Part shown: piece by piece, positions 9,049 to 17,715 of the stretch
Position numbering within the stretch: the stretch's first letter is position 1
How the letters are laid out: each line of letters starts with the position of its first letter
Virus record (IMG/VR): IMGVR_UViG_3300032286_001864
Location: 1 to 64,000 of that record
Reading direction: 5' to 3' (one strand)
Length of the DNA stretch: 64,000 bases
Source: a virus
Made by a program: the position numbers and the translations under genes
Notes under the pieces: generated by a model
Told to the model about the DNA's origin: nothing
Databases searched by the model: none
What the model saw: only the letters and a program-made list of their open reading frames with translations

Positions 9049-9735
9049 ATGGGTTTCTTCACTGACCTGACGGCCGGCGCCGGGAACGCCGCTTTTGCGC
9101 TCGGCCGACCGTTCCGGGAAGAGGCCAGGAGGGCGGTTGCTGATCAGGAGCAAAAGGCCGCTGCCGCCAAAGCGGATTTTGAGAAGTACTCGACAAAAGC
9201 TGAGAAGCTGAGGCGAGAGCATCAGCTTGAAGATGAAGATCGGGCCCCCGGACTGGCGGCCCAGGTACAGACCGTCCAGCAGCGTGGGCTAGATCGGGAT
9301 CACGACAGGGGCAAGGACTTCTTGACCCATCAGACCGATGAAGGGATTAGGGCCATTGGGGTGGCCGTCCCAGCCAAGATCGCTGTCAGTACGGCCGACT
9401 ACAACAATCAAGGGACCCTGGACACAACGCGCACCAGGAATGAAATTTCCAGGCTGAACGCAACCTACGGCGGCCAGCGGGGGCTTCTTGGTGGCACCTA
9501 CATGGACCTCCTTGATGCGCAGAGGAGGGCCGGCGCCGGCACTCAAGGGCGGTTCATTGGGTCGACTCCCTTGATGGAGCAGTTAGGGGCGAACCAAAGA
9601 GACAGTCAGCGCGACTACCTCAACACCGTGCTGGAGCTGGACAGGCGGAACCAGCCGCAGGGGATCGCAAAGTTTTCGCAGCAGCTCGCCCCAATCGTTG
9701 GCTTGGGCGCCTCGATCCTCAGTGCATTTCTTTGA
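9049..9735 (+). CDS. Hypothetical virion-block protein with coiled coil (228 aa)
   Basis: Residues 20-75 are a highly charged Lys/Glu/Arg/Ala helix, very likely a coiled coil. The centre is Gly/Thr-rich, and the last 15 residues are hydrophobic (APIVGLGASILSAF), a possible membrane-interacting tail. Function unknown; position and composition suggest an internal virion protein. Confidence 0.65.
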   Translation: MGFFTDLTAGAGNAAFALGRPFREEARRAVADQEQKAAAAKADFEKYSTKAEKLRREHQLEDEDRAPGLAAQVQTVQQRGLDRDHDRGKDFLTHQTDEGIRAIGVAVPAKIAVSTADYNNQGTLDTTRTRNEISRLNATYGGQRGLLGGTYMDLLDAQRRAGAGTQGRFIGSTPLMEQLGANQRDSQRDYLNTVLELDRRNQPQGIAKFSQQLAPIVGLGASILSAFL

Positions 9736-9738
9736 GCC

Positions 9739-10284
9739 ATGAGCAGTAGAGCAGGTCGCGTCGCGCGGGCAGAAGCCAGGGCCAGGGCGGCTCAGCAGCT
9801 GGCTCAACGCTCTGAGGAGTCGCCGAAGCCAGCGGAGCCGGACTACAACACGCCGAGTTCGTTCTACGGAGCGAGCCCCGAGTTATCGGGCTCAATCACT
9901 GGTTGGCTGAACAGCAACAAGGGCAACAAGGCCGTTGGTGCGGCCGGTGCCGACCTCTTCTACAACTCCGCGACTGCGGCGCTCAAGGAGGGCAGTGACG
10001 TGAGTTACGCCAAGGCCATGGCACCCCAGGCCCTGGATTACCAGAGGCAGTCGCAGGGGATCGCATCTGAGGCCAGGGACCGCGAGATCGCCTCTCAGGG
10101 CAAGGTCGACTACGACCGGACGAAGCTAACGACAGACACCACAAGAGATACCGCAAGGGAGGGCTATCAGAGCCAGGAGAGGCAGATCGGCCTGACCGGG
10201 GACGAAGCGCGCAAGACACTCCTTGCAGGCCGCGCGGATGCCCGGGGTGCCATGCGGGAACGGGGGCGGACGCTGTTTGCCTGA
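9739..10284 (+). CDS. Hypothetical hydrophilic protein (181 aa)
   Basis: Begins three bases after the preceding stop. Strongly hydrophilic with a basic Ala/Arg N-terminus (VARAEARARAAQQ). The second half is rich in Thr, Asp and Arg and probably extended or helical. The 3' end overlaps the next gene in another frame. No family recognised. Confidence 0.6.
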   Translation: MSSRAGRVARAEARARAAQQLAQRSEESPKPAEPDYNTPSSFYGASPELSGSITGWLNSNKGNKAVGAAGADLFYNSATAALKEGSDVSYAKAMAPQALDYQRQSQGIASEARDREIASQGKVDYDRTKLTTDTTRDTAREGYQSQERQIGLTGDEARKTLLAGRADARGAMRERGRTLFA

Positions 10285-10807
10285 GCCCTACCCGGCTGTT
10301 GCTGGCTTCCTGTCGTCCCTTGATGGCGTCCAGAGGGAGCGGTTCCTCGCTGCCTGCGAGGCTCGTGACTCCGCGTTGCAGACCTGGGTCTACGCCTGCG
10401 CGATGGGCTATGAGGGCGACTTCCTGGCCCTTGATGGTTGGTTGCAGGCGCGTTACCCCCGGCTGGACCGACGCAAGATGCTGCTTGCGGAGGCGATCAA
10501 GCTCGAGTCCGACATCGCCAAATTACGCGACCCGGACGGCCTTGTCGGCTCCGGTGATGACGGCGCTGCACCGGTCAGGCCGCTGGACGCAACGAAAAAC
10601 ATTGCCTCCCTCTCGAAGGAGATGCGCGGGCACCTTGTCGAGGTCGAGCGGATGACCCGAACCATGGATCGCCGCGGGCTCCTACTGACCGGTGCCGATC
10701 GGCTCCTGCGAATCCAGCAGGACATGTTTGCCGACAACGACGAGATGAAAGCGGCCCTCGAGCAGAGCTTTGAGGCGTTCTGGAGCCAAATGAACGACGA
10801 GCGCTAG
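10238..10807 (+). CDS. Candidate terminase small subunit
   Basis: The start is uncertain: ATG 10238, GTG 10247 and TTG 10277 all work, and the last would barely overlap the gene before. From residue 20 on the protein is helical, with an N-terminal LDGVQRERFLAACEARD stretch and a later segment (MTRTMDRRGLLLTGADRLL). It lies immediately before the large terminase gene, the usual place of the small subunit, and has the right size. The call rests on position and helical character, not on a recognised motif. Confidence 0.5.
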   Translation: MPGVPCGNGGGRCLPEPYPAVAGFLSSLDGVQRERFLAACEARDSALQTWVYACAMGYEGDFLALDGWLQARYPRLDRRKMLLAEAIKLESDIAKLRDPDGLVGSGDDGAAPVRPLDATKNIASLSKEMRGHLVEVERMTRTMDRRGLLLTGADRLLRIQQDMFADNDEMKAALEQSFEAFWSQMNDER

Positions 10808-10828
10808 CTCAGCGGTTACGCTTGTGCC

Positions 10829-12373
10829 ATGGCAGACCTTGCGCTTGCCAGGGCACACAAACGCTCTGGGCGTCTCACGGCGCGGCGCGTCCCTCAGTCC
10901 AAGGCCGACTTTGAAGTCGTCAGCGAGCGCGTCAAGCTGGCTCGTGACGATTTTGGCGTTTTCTGCACTGCGATGGGCAAGCCGCCGGCGCCGCACATGC
11001 TGGAGTGGCACCGAGAGCTAATTACCGGCAACAGTAATGAGCACCTGCTTGATATTGCAGGGGCTGATGAATGCTTACTAAGTCCGAGAGGTTCAGCCAA
11101 AAGTACAGTCATTGGCCTGCTTTGTGCTTGGTGTATCGGACGTCATACTCTAGCAAAGAAGTTATTACGAATCCTTTACGTTTCATTCATTGTCGACGTC
11201 GCCCGGGGCAAGAGCGCCGCGATCAAGAACACGATCCTCTCCGAGGCCTACCAGGAGATCTTCCCCTGCGTGCGGCTCTCCAAGACTCGCACCAGTGACG
11301 AGCTCTGGTCGATCGACTTCGAGCACGCCGAAATCGACATCCGCGGGGAGGACGCCTTCACGCTGGCCTGCGCGGGCCTTGCCGGTGCGATCACCTCAAA
11401 GCGATCAAACCTGGTCATCCTCGACGACTTGATCAAGTCCAAGAAGTCGATCGAGAACCCGGAGATCCGCCGGGAGATGGAAGCCAACTGGAACAGCGTG
11501 ATCGTTCCGACCATGTTCCAGGGCGCCCGGGCGATCGCCTTGGGCACTCGCTTCCACTTCGACGACGTGTTCGCAACGACCTTCATTGAGCGCAACGGCT
11601 GGAAGGTCATGATCCAGGCGGCGCTGATGTTCGACGACGAGGGCGTGCCCCGCTCGTATTGGCCGGAATGGTGGTCTCTCGAATACTTGCAGGACCTGCA
11701 GGAGAAGGATCGGGTCTCGTTCGCGTACCAGTACATGAACCGTGCGGTGCGCTCGACCGAGCTGGGTATCTCGCCAGATCTGTTCATTCGCGGCCAGATC
11801 CCCGATCAATTCGACTTAATTGGCGTCGGCATGGACCTCTCCTCCGGGATGAAGGAGCGCAACGACTACACCGTTTTCATGCTGGGCGGCTTGGACGGGG
11901 ACACCTTCTACATCATCGACAAGCGGCGGATCAAGACGATGGGAAACATCGAGAAGGTCGAGGCCCTCTGCGAGCTGCTGCACGAATGGAACCTGCTGGG
12001 GCGCGACCCGGATGGCCGCTACCTGCCGACCGGCTCGGACGTGACGATCTGGCCGGAAGCCGTCGCCTACCAGAAATCGTTCGAGGGCGACTTCAAACGG
12101 ATTGCGCATCAGGAGTCGAGCCTGGTCCGCGAGCCGCTTTTCAACCTGCGGGTCCGGCCGGTTACTGGAGTCCGCGGGGACAAGCTGGCTCGCTTCCGCG
12201 GTGTTATGGGCTTGTTCGAGACCGGCAAGGTCGTCTTCAATAGGTACCGAGACTTCCGCGTGGTCTTCGACGAGGTCGTGAACCTGGGCAACTCCCCGCA
12301 CGATGACTGCGCTGACGCCCTGCAGATTTTGCTAGATCAGGGGTCCCGGCGCGGCAAAATCCACATTGAGTGA
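10829..12373 (+). CDS. terL: Terminase large subunit
   Basis: ATP-driven DNA packaging motor and nuclease. The Walker A motif is SPRGSAKST (residues 85-93) and Walker B is LVILDD (195-200). A C-terminal RNase H-like nuclease begins at GVGMDLSSG (Asp336), with the late acidic pair in SPHDDCADAL near residue 495. At 514 aa it has a normal length. The ATG at 10829 is preceded by a TACGCT -10-like element only 6 nt upstream. A 59-nt gap separates it from the portal gene. Confidence 0.92.
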   Translation: MADLALARAHKRSGRLTARRVPQSKADFEVVSERVKLARDDFGVFCTAMGKPPAPHMLEWHRELITGNSNEHLLDIAGADECLLSPRGSAKSTVIGLLCAWCIGRHTLAKKLLRILYVSFIVDVARGKSAAIKNTILSEAYQEIFPCVRLSKTRTSDELWSIDFEHAEIDIRGEDAFTLACAGLAGAITSKRSNLVILDDLIKSKKSIENPEIRREMEANWNSVIVPTMFQGARAIALGTRFHFDDVFATTFIERNGWKVMIQAALMFDDEGVPRSYWPEWWSLEYLQDLQEKDRVSFAYQYMNRAVRSTELGISPDLFIRGQIPDQFDLIGVGMDLSSGMKERNDYTVFMLGGLDGDTFYIIDKRRIKTMGNIEKVEALCELLHEWNLLGRDPDGRYLPTGSDVTIWPEAVAYQKSFEGDFKRIAHQESSLVREPLFNLRVRPVTGVRGDKLARFRGVMGLFETGKVVFNRYRDFRVVFDEVVNLGNSPHDDCADALQILLDQGSRRGKIHIE

Positions 12374-12420
12374 GCGGCGAAACCAGCACTGAGCGACGTG
12401 TCTCGCGCCAGTGTCAACCC

Positions 12421-12426
12421 TAAGAT
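12421..12426 (+). promoter_or_regulatory. -10-like element TAAGAT with very short leader
   Basis: TAAGAT is only 6 nt before the ATG of the portal gene, so a transcript from it would be essentially leaderless. Confidence 0.35.
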
Positions 12427-12432
12427 GCACCC

Positions 12433-14634
12433 ATGGCCCAGCAAGACACCGGACGCTTTGAGCAGATCCTCGAGGCGGCTCGCGAACGGAAGAGCGACAA
12501 CGGCGCCGACACGACAATCGTGTCCGGGCATCTTGCACAGATGCGGCTGTTCATGCTCCGGCAGGGCATCGAGTTCTACCCCAGGGCCGACACTTACGGA
12601 TTCCGGCACCCGTTCCTTGAGAAGCTGATCGAAGAGAACGAGATCGATCAGCGGCTGGAGGGCATCACTGATGACTTCATCGCTCGGGGCAAGGGGTTGT
12701 GGTTCTTCCGCCCGGTCGGCAACAACTACCGCATCATGTGGTTTGGCCGTGACGACTATAAGGCGTACTACGACTCCGACCTGCAGCTCGAAGAGCTTGA
12801 CCTGATCTATTCCTTCCAGTCCCGGGCCAACGTGGGGGCTCCGGCTCTGCAGCAGCCCGGAGGGGCCAAGAAACAGTACGTCCGGTTGTCGGTCAAGCGG
12901 GATCAGATCGTCGAGAGCATCTCGGACGAGAGGCCGACATTCGATACGCCGCTCCCGGTCGACACTCTCACCGGCCGGCGCCGGACGACCAATAACTCGT
13001 TGGGGTTCGTCCCTGCTATCGAGGCCTTCAATTGGATGCGCTCGACCGGCATGGACGCCACGGGCGACTTCGCTGGACTTGAATCGCACATCCTCAAGCA
13101 CGACCGGCTGGTCCGGAACATCGGGGACAACATCAACTTCTTCGGGAGCCCGACTCTCGTCTCGAGCCGACCTAAGAGCGACCTGGTCGAGGCCGGTGAC
13201 GGCGCTTCCGCTCAGCGACCGACGATCAGCAGCCGTGCGGGCTTCTCCTCAGAGGATCGCTCAAGCACTCGCTTCTCCTTGACCGGTGCGCCGACACTGG
13301 ACGGAAGCGTCAGGGTGCCAAGGCTGATTGCCAATCTTGAGTCAACGGACCGGGTCCAGTACATCTCGCCGAATGCCGTCACCGGTGACCAGAACCTCTA
13401 CGCCCGCCAGTACCGGGAGGAAGTGCGCACGGCTCTCGGGGGCGTCGATGAACTGGGCATCAGCTCCGGCGCTACGGCCTACGAGATCAAGAGCCTCTTC
13501 GGGCGGGCGGCGACTACGGCCCTTCGTAAGTGCCGGGGGCTGCTGACCTACGGGCTCTGCAAGCTGCTGAGCCTGGTGATCTACAACGAGGAGCGGATCT
13601 TCCGCGAGAGCTTCTCGATGGCGGTGAACGTCTTGCCGCCGGATGCTCCGATGAAGGAAGACTTCGAGGGCGACGACGAGGCCTTCTCCGCCGCTGAAGA
13701 GAAGTACCGGGCCGGTTATGCCAAGTATCTGGACAAGCTGGATGCCGCGATCGGGAAGGCGATCGAGAAGCAGGAGTTTCCGCCGGGAGTGGTCGGGCTG
13801 ATCCCGGACGGGGATCGCCGGATCGAATGGCGCTGGAGAGGGCCGGTGTTCGAGGAGTCGACCGAGGACATCCTGAACAACTCGATCGTCGTCCGGAACC
13901 TACAGGAACTCGGGGTCAACTCAATCGAAGCCCTGCGCTACCTGTTCCCGAGCAAAACCGACGAGGAAAGGAGCGCTATGCTCAATGGGTACCCATTCAG
14001 GCTGGCTCAGGCGACGCAGCAAAGCATTGCGACGTTCCTGAACCTCATAGGATCGATGCGGCAAATACCGCATCCTCAAGCGCCCAATCTGCCACTCATC
14101 GCAGACGCCAGGCTCGACCTGACACCCTTCCTCTACCGAACCTTTGATTTCCTCAAGCGGGAGCTGACTTATGCAGGACAGTTTGGTGATGCCCCAGGCT
14201 CAGGCGACCCCGCAGAGCTCGATCCCATCCAACGTGCCCGCGTCAATGCAGGCCGCCCCGTCGATGCAACAGGCGCCGATCGGGCAGCCTTCGTACCCGA
14301 CGCAGCCCAGCTATCAGCAGCCCGCACCGCCGGCCCAGGATCCATGGCAGGCGGCGTACAGCAACCTGGCAGGTCGTTTGAGCGCGACGCCCCAATACCA
14401 GCCCCAGGAGCCCTCATGGGCACCGACCCTATCGGGAAGCGCCTACCAGGCTCCCTACCCTTCGGCCGTTCCCAGCTACCCCCCGGCATACAGTTCGGCG
14501 ACGCCGACCTACGCGCCCCAAGCAATGCCGGCGTATTCGCCGAGCTTGCAGAACGCGTGGCCAAGCGCCCCGAGCGCACCAGTCGCCCAGCACGCTCAGG
14601 GCGTCGACGGGTACCTCGACAACGTCAGCAATGA
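12433..14634 (+). CDS. Portal protein
   Basis: Large (733 aa) protein immediately after the large terminase, the canonical portal position. It is a mixed alpha/beta protein with a DNA-translocation-like core; the segment around residues 380-430 is helical and hydrophobic, and 430-470 is acidic. The last about 155 residues are Pro/Ala/Arg-rich and basic at the end (RPARSGRRRVPRQRQQ). That part lies over the beginning of the next gene in another frame and may be a late overprinted extension. A large podovirus-type portal is my reading; no short diagnostic motif exists. Confidence 0.75.
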   Translation: MAQQDTGRFEQILEAARERKSDNGADTTIVSGHLAQMRLFMLRQGIEFYPRADTYGFRHPFLEKLIEENEIDQRLEGITDDFIARGKGLWFFRPVGNNYRIMWFGRDDYKAYYDSDLQLEELDLIYSFQSRANVGAPALQQPGGAKKQYVRLSVKRDQIVESISDERPTFDTPLPVDTLTGRRRTTNNSLGFVPAIEAFNWMRSTGMDATGDFAGLESHILKHDRLVRNIGDNINFFGSPTLVSSRPKSDLVEAGDGASAQRPTISSRAGFSSEDRSSTRFSLTGAPTLDGSVRVPRLIANLESTDRVQYISPNAVTGDQNLYARQYREEVRTALGGVDELGISSGATAYEIKSLFGRAATTALRKCRGLLTYGLCKLLSLVIYNEERIFRESFSMAVNVLPPDAPMKEDFEGDDEAFSAAEEKYRAGYAKYLDKLDAAIGKAIEKQEFPPGVVGLIPDGDRRIEWRWRGPVFEESTEDILNNSIVVRNLQELGVNSIEALRYLFPSKTDEERSAMLNGYPFRLAQATQQSIATFLNLIGSMRQIPHPQAPNLPLIADARLDLTPFLYRTFDFLKRELTYAGQFGDAPGSGDPAELDPIQRARVNAGRPVDATGADRAAFVPDAAQLSAARTAGPGSMAGGVQQPGRSFERDAPIPAPGALMGTDPIGKRLPGSLPFGRSQLPPGIQFGDADLRAPSNAGVFAELAERVAKRPERTSRPARSGRRRVPRQRQQ

Positions 14635-15133
14635 GTCGCTGGAGGTCCTCCAGCACTTCGGCGGCGAAGCTCCGGCACTGCTGAACAAGTACGCCTGCGC
14701 CGTTGAGGATGCTTTGCTGGTGCAAGCGCAACAAAGTGCCGAGTCTCTGCAGCAATTGCAGCAGCTGCACGGCAACCTGCAGCAGCTGGAGCTTGCGTTG
14801 AACGCAACCCTGGAGGATAACCAGGCCTACAACCTGTTGACCACGAACCCCGACCTGCTTGCCGACTACGTCAACGAGTTCTTCGGGCCCAATGGTCCCG
14901 CTCCGGTGGAGCTGCCCCAGGATCGCCTCGAGGCCGAGGTCGCCGCTCGCAATCCCGGCTATCAGCGCCCGCAGATGGATATGCCAGCCCCTGGCTACCA
15001 GCCCGCTCAGAACTCCGAGTTCTGGGGCACCTTCTCGCAGGTCGCCGAAAAGCAGCCCGATCAGCTCTGGCGCCTTCTTTCGCAGGCCCCCGCTGAAGCC
15101 CTGCGCGGCAAGCTGCTGATCTCTGATTCCTGA
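14171..15133 (+). CDS. Putative scaffolding/head protein overlapping the portal gene
   Basis: Residues 1-155 are Pro/Gln/Tyr/Ser-rich (QPSYPTQPSYQQPAPP), clearly disordered. Residues 160-260 are a Leu/Gln/Ala helix with coiled-coil character, and the C-terminus is charged. This layout and its place between portal and capsid suit a scaffolding protein. The ATG at 14171 follows an in-frame TGA by one codon and has a GGGAG Shine-Dalgarno element 8 nt upstream, so the 464-nt overlap with the portal frame is not an artefact of over-extension. Confidence 0.7.
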   Translation: MQDSLVMPQAQATPQSSIPSNVPASMQAAPSMQQAPIGQPSYPTQPSYQQPAPPAQDPWQAAYSNLAGRLSATPQYQPQEPSWAPTLSGSAYQAPYPSAVPSYPPAYSSATPTYAPQAMPAYSPSLQNAWPSAPSAPVAQHAQGVDGYLDNVSNESLEVLQHFGGEAPALLNKYACAVEDALLVQAQQSAESLQQLQQLHGNLQQLELALNATLEDNQAYNLLTTNPDLLADYVNEFFGPNGPAPVELPQDRLEAEVAARNPGYQRPQMDMPAPGYQPAQNSEFWGTFSQVAEKQPDQLWRLLSQAPAEALRGKLLISDS

Positions 15134-15148
15134 TCACGGAGCAACTCC

Positions 15149-15514
15149 ATGAATCTGTTCACAGGCGGCAACCCAACGCTGCTGGGCAACTCCGCTGCTG
15201 GCGGATCATTCCATCAGTCCCGGATCAGGCCGGCACAAGTTCAGTCCGCTGCTGGCTCCCTGGCAATGACGGCTGGGCCCGTGAATGCTGCGGCCCAGGG
15301 TGATGCGCTCCGCAGCGCCGCCATGGAGGTCAACACCGAGCGGAGCCGGATGATGCAGGCCGGGCAAAACCAGCAGGCGGAAATGGCCGCAGCTCAGTCC
15401 CTGCTCAACGAGCACAAGACGCGAGCAATCCTGGGTGAATGCCATCGCTGTGGCATCGATCCCTCAGGCCTGGCCCTCCCGAAGCTTGCCCAAATGATGA
15501 TGGGCGCGGCCTGA
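15149..15514 (+). CDS. Small head-block protein (121 aa)
   Basis: A GGAG element precedes the ATG by 9 nt. The N-terminal 45 residues are Gly/Ser/Ala-rich; residues 45-100 form an Ala/Gln/Met/Glu helix; the C-terminus contains CHRCG, a possible half zinc site. Function unknown. It lies between the scaffold and the FGDP-domain gene. Confidence 0.6.
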   Translation: MNLFTGGNPTLLGNSAAGGSFHQSRIRPAQVQSAAGSLAMTAGPVNAAAQGDALRSAAMEVNTERSRMMQAGQNQQAEMAAAQSLLNEHKTRAILGECHRCGIDPSGLALPKLAQMMMGAA

Positions 15515-15524
15515 GAGCTGAGTC

Positions 15525-15845
15525 ATGGCTGATCGTGCCGCAGCCAAAGCGAGGGCCAGTGGTCACATCGAGGTTGCCGGCGAGCGCTTCGAGGGGCTGA
15601 ATCAGCCGAAGCGGACCCCGGGCGCCAACAAGAAATTCGCGGTAGCCGTCAGGAATCCCAGGACCGGTGATCCGCAGATTGTCCGATTCGGCGATCCCTC
15701 GATGGAGAACTACCGCAATGGTCCCAATGGCCGCGGGGGGCATGGCGACGAGGGCCGGCGTGACAACTTCAAGTCCCGGCACAACTGCAGCGAGAAGACC
15801 GACAAGACAACGCCCGGGTACTGGAGCTGTCACTGGTCCTGGTGA
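15525..15845 (+). CDS. Small phage head-type protein with FGDPSMENY motif
   Basis: A short basic N-terminus is followed by a compact domain of about 90 residues with RTPGANKKFAV, VRFGDPSMENYRN, RHNCSEK and a Trp-rich end (YWSCHWSW). From memory this resembles the DUF5872-type domain found alone or fused to phage head proteins. A clear paralogue lies at 53734-54018. Likely virion-associated, exact role unknown. Confidence 0.7.
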   Translation: MADRAAAKARASGHIEVAGERFEGLNQPKRTPGANKKFAVAVRNPRTGDPQIVRFGDPSMENYRNGPNGRGGHGDEGRRDNFKSRHNCSEKTDKTTPGYWSCHWSW

Positions 15846-15855
15846 TCGCCCTGGC

Positions 15856-15861
15856 TAGCAT
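15856..15861 (+). promoter_or_regulatory. -10-like element TAGCAT
   Basis: GGCTAGCATC is 23 nt before the ATG at 15885; almost the same word occurs at 31784. Confidence 0.45.
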
Positions 15862-15884
15862 CGAGGGAACTCAGGGTGTAGATC

Positions 15885-16148
15885 ATGCGGATGGCCGCAG
15901 CAGCGCCGATTGCCGGCCGGTTGTCTCAGCTTCTCCTAGATAGCGACGGCGTCTTGGCGGGCAACCCCAGCTTTGATCTGAGCTACCCCAAGATCCCCGG
16001 CAGGAACGTCGAAGGGGTTCCGAATGCCAACGAGCCGGAGATGCGCAAAAAACTGATGGAGCGATTTCTTCGGAACCCTAGCGGCGGCGAATATCTTCCC
16101 GGCTTCCTGAAGAAAGCAGAAGCGGAGTCTCCTTACCAGCTGCTTTGA
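15885..16148 (+). CDS. Small hypothetical protein (87 aa)
   Basis: Mixed composition with a C-terminal charged helix (MRKKLMERFLRNPSGGEYLPGFLKKAE). No membrane segment is evident. It has its own promoter-like element and stands apart from its neighbours by about 40 nt on each side. Function unknown. Confidence 0.55.
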   Translation: MRMAAAAPIAGRLSQLLLDSDGVLAGNPSFDLSYPKIPGRNVEGVPNANEPEMRKKLMERFLRNPSGGEYLPGFLKKAEAESPYQLL

Positions 16149-16158
16149 TTGCCTCATC

Positions 16159-16164
16159 TAGCAT
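16159..16164 (+). promoter_or_regulatory. -10-like element TAGCAT
   Basis: TAGCAT is 21 nt before the ATG at 16186, inside the short intergenic gap. Confidence 0.45.
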
Positions 16165-16185
16165 GGTGTTACTCCGTGTAAGACC

Positions 16186-16470
16186 ATGCGACTAGCAGGA
16201 AGCCCCGAGGTGTACCAGGCGCTGGTGAAGCACCTCACCAGTGACGAGATGCCACGGCCCGCGGCGGGGCACATGGCAGCCGAGGTGCTGACCCATGGCG
16301 AGGGCGTTGACACCAGTATTGAGCGCTTCAGGCAGGCCTACGAATCGTTCAAGCAGCAGGGGTTCAGCGACGAAGCCGCTCAACATCTCGCCGTTGAGTC
16401 GCTCGAAGAGGGAGAAAGCTACTCCGGAAGAGAGGCGGGAGAGGAGCAGTACCAATCACTGCGGGGCTGA
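16186..16470 (+). CDS. Small hypothetical acidic protein (94 aa)
   Basis: Helical, acidic protein. Residues 50-75 (FRQAYESFKQQGFSDEAAQHLAVESLEEG) look like a small helix-turn-helix bundle of unknown role. It ends four bases before the peptidase gene and probably shares its transcript. Confidence 0.6.
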   Translation: MRLAGSPEVYQALVKHLTSDEMPRPAAGHMAAEVLTHGEGVDTSIERFRQAYESFKQQGFSDEAAQHLAVESLEEGESYSGREAGEEQYQSLRG

Positions 16471-16474
16471 CGCG

Positions 16475-17245
16475 ATGACAACGGTTCCCATTTCCAGCTA
16501 CATCAGCTCCTTCGATCCGGGGAGGGCTCATCATCGCGCCTGGCTGCAGGCGGTCCTCGAGGAGCTGGTGCGCCTGGATCCGGATGCTCTGGATCGGGAG
16601 GGCAGCCTGCACTCGATCTGGAGCGCAGCGGTGCCGGCTAAGCCGTCTACCCCGGCTGGCGTTCCTGCGCCCCTCAGGATCCCGAGCAAGCCCCTGGCGG
16701 TGCCGTATTACAGCCAGAGGGACTCAGCGACGTCCCAAGCGCAGCGGATGTGCTTCTCCAGTTCCTGCGCCATGCTGCTGAGCTACCTGCGCCCGGACGC
16801 CTTGAAGGGTCCGAATGGGGACGATCAGTACCTGCGCACGGTTCAAAGCTTTGGAGACACGACTGATGCGCAGGCTCAGCTGAAGGCCCTGGCCAAGTTC
16901 GGTGTCAAGGCGCGCTACGTGCAGGACGCTGACTTCCGGTTGATCCAGAGTCAGATCGATCGAGACGTCCCGGTACCTTGCGGCTACCTGCACCGCGGGC
17001 CGATTGAGCGGCCCTCGGGCGGAGGGCACTGGCTGATCGTGATCGGATACAACACCAAGGGCATCATCGTGAACGACCCGTTCGGGGAGCCCGACCTGCT
17101 GAGGGGCACGACTTTGAACTCTTCCGGGAAGGGGCTGAGCTTGACGAGGGAGAACTTCGGCCGGCGTTGGATGGTTGAAGCGGTAGGCGGCGGAGGGTAT
17201 CGCTACGCCCCGGGGAAGGGCTGGGCGATCGTTGCTGAGCCCTGA
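16475..17245 (+). CDS. C39-like papain-fold cysteine peptidase
   Basis: The frame opens at 16295, but the ATG at 16475 directly after the previous stop is the natural start (256 aa). After an N-terminal region of 70 residues comes a C39_2-like domain: VPYYSQRD, the Cys pair in RMCFSSSCAM (Cys93 and Cys98), then GGGHWLIVIGY with His185 and VNDPFGE with Asp201, the expected Cys-His-Asp order. Members cleave peptides or, in phages, may act as cell-wall endopeptidases. A virion-associated peptidase or lysin is likely. It is the last plus-strand gene before an inverted island. Confidence 0.75.
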   Translation: MTTVPISSYISSFDPGRAHHRAWLQAVLEELVRLDPDALDREGSLHSIWSAAVPAKPSTPAGVPAPLRIPSKPLAVPYYSQRDSATSQAQRMCFSSSCAMLLSYLRPDALKGPNGDDQYLRTVQSFGDTTDAQAQLKALAKFGVKARYVQDADFRLIQSQIDRDVPVPCGYLHRGPIERPSGGGHWLIVIGYNTKGIIVNDPFGEPDLLRGTTLNSSGKGLSLTRENFGRRWMVEAVGGGGYRYAPGKGWAIVAEP

Positions 17246-17260
17246 GCGATTGCGCTCCGC

Positions 17261-17680
17261 TCAGACCTCCTTGAGGACGAGTCCTGCAACCGAGAAGCGA
17301 ACGGCATCGCCGACAGCGATCGCCAGGGGGCTGGTGAGGGTGCCGTACTCAAGGAAGTTGCCAGCTGTTGCGGCGTCCCAGCACCCGAAGTAGGTAATGG
17401 TTGCGGCGCCCACTGCTGAAGAAGAGAGGGTGACCACGGCGGTGTTGCTGCTCTCGAAGGACGTGGTACTCCCGGCCACTACCGACGTTGGGGCGCTCCA
17501 GTTTGCGGAGGCGATCGACCCCCTGCCCCCGACAGTCGCGACCGTGACATCACCTTGCGTACCGTTGGGGCCCGGTAGCGAGCTGTGCAGGCTGATGTAG
17601 ATCGTCGCAGGTGCCGCCGGCATGGCTGTACCGCGGTGCCAGTTCAGCAGGTTGTAGGCCAGGTACTGAGAGAAGGGCAT
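17261..17680 (-). CDS. Tail-appendage protein, paralogue of the N-domain of the long fibre
   Basis: 139 residues starting MPFSQYLAYNLLNWHRG, then ATIYISLHSSLPGPNGTQGD and a beta-rich body with a YFGCWDAA motif. The same segments in the same order form the first about 130 residues of the long fibre at 26148. The family resembles short phage tail-fibre/adaptor proteins of the 'ATLYLALxxxxPG' type. It ends 15 bases from the convergent peptidase gene. The 5' leader is also conserved between the two copies. Confidence 0.7.
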   Translation of the reverse strand: MPFSQYLAYNLLNWHRGTAMPAAPATIYISLHSSLPGPNGTQGDVTVATVGGRGSIASANWSAPTSVVAGSTTSFESSNTAVVTLSSSAVGAATITYFGCWDAATAGNFLEYGTLTSPLAIAVGDAVRFSVAGLVLKEV

Positions 17681-17715
17681 GCCAGGGCTGTCAATACGCT
17701 CATTCTGACAGGCGG

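Noticed and set aside
10803-10825. GCTAGCTCAGCGGTTACGC looks like a tRNA D-arm box
   Set aside because: No acceptor stem, anticodon arm or T-arm can be formed around it, and it lies in the short gap before terL.
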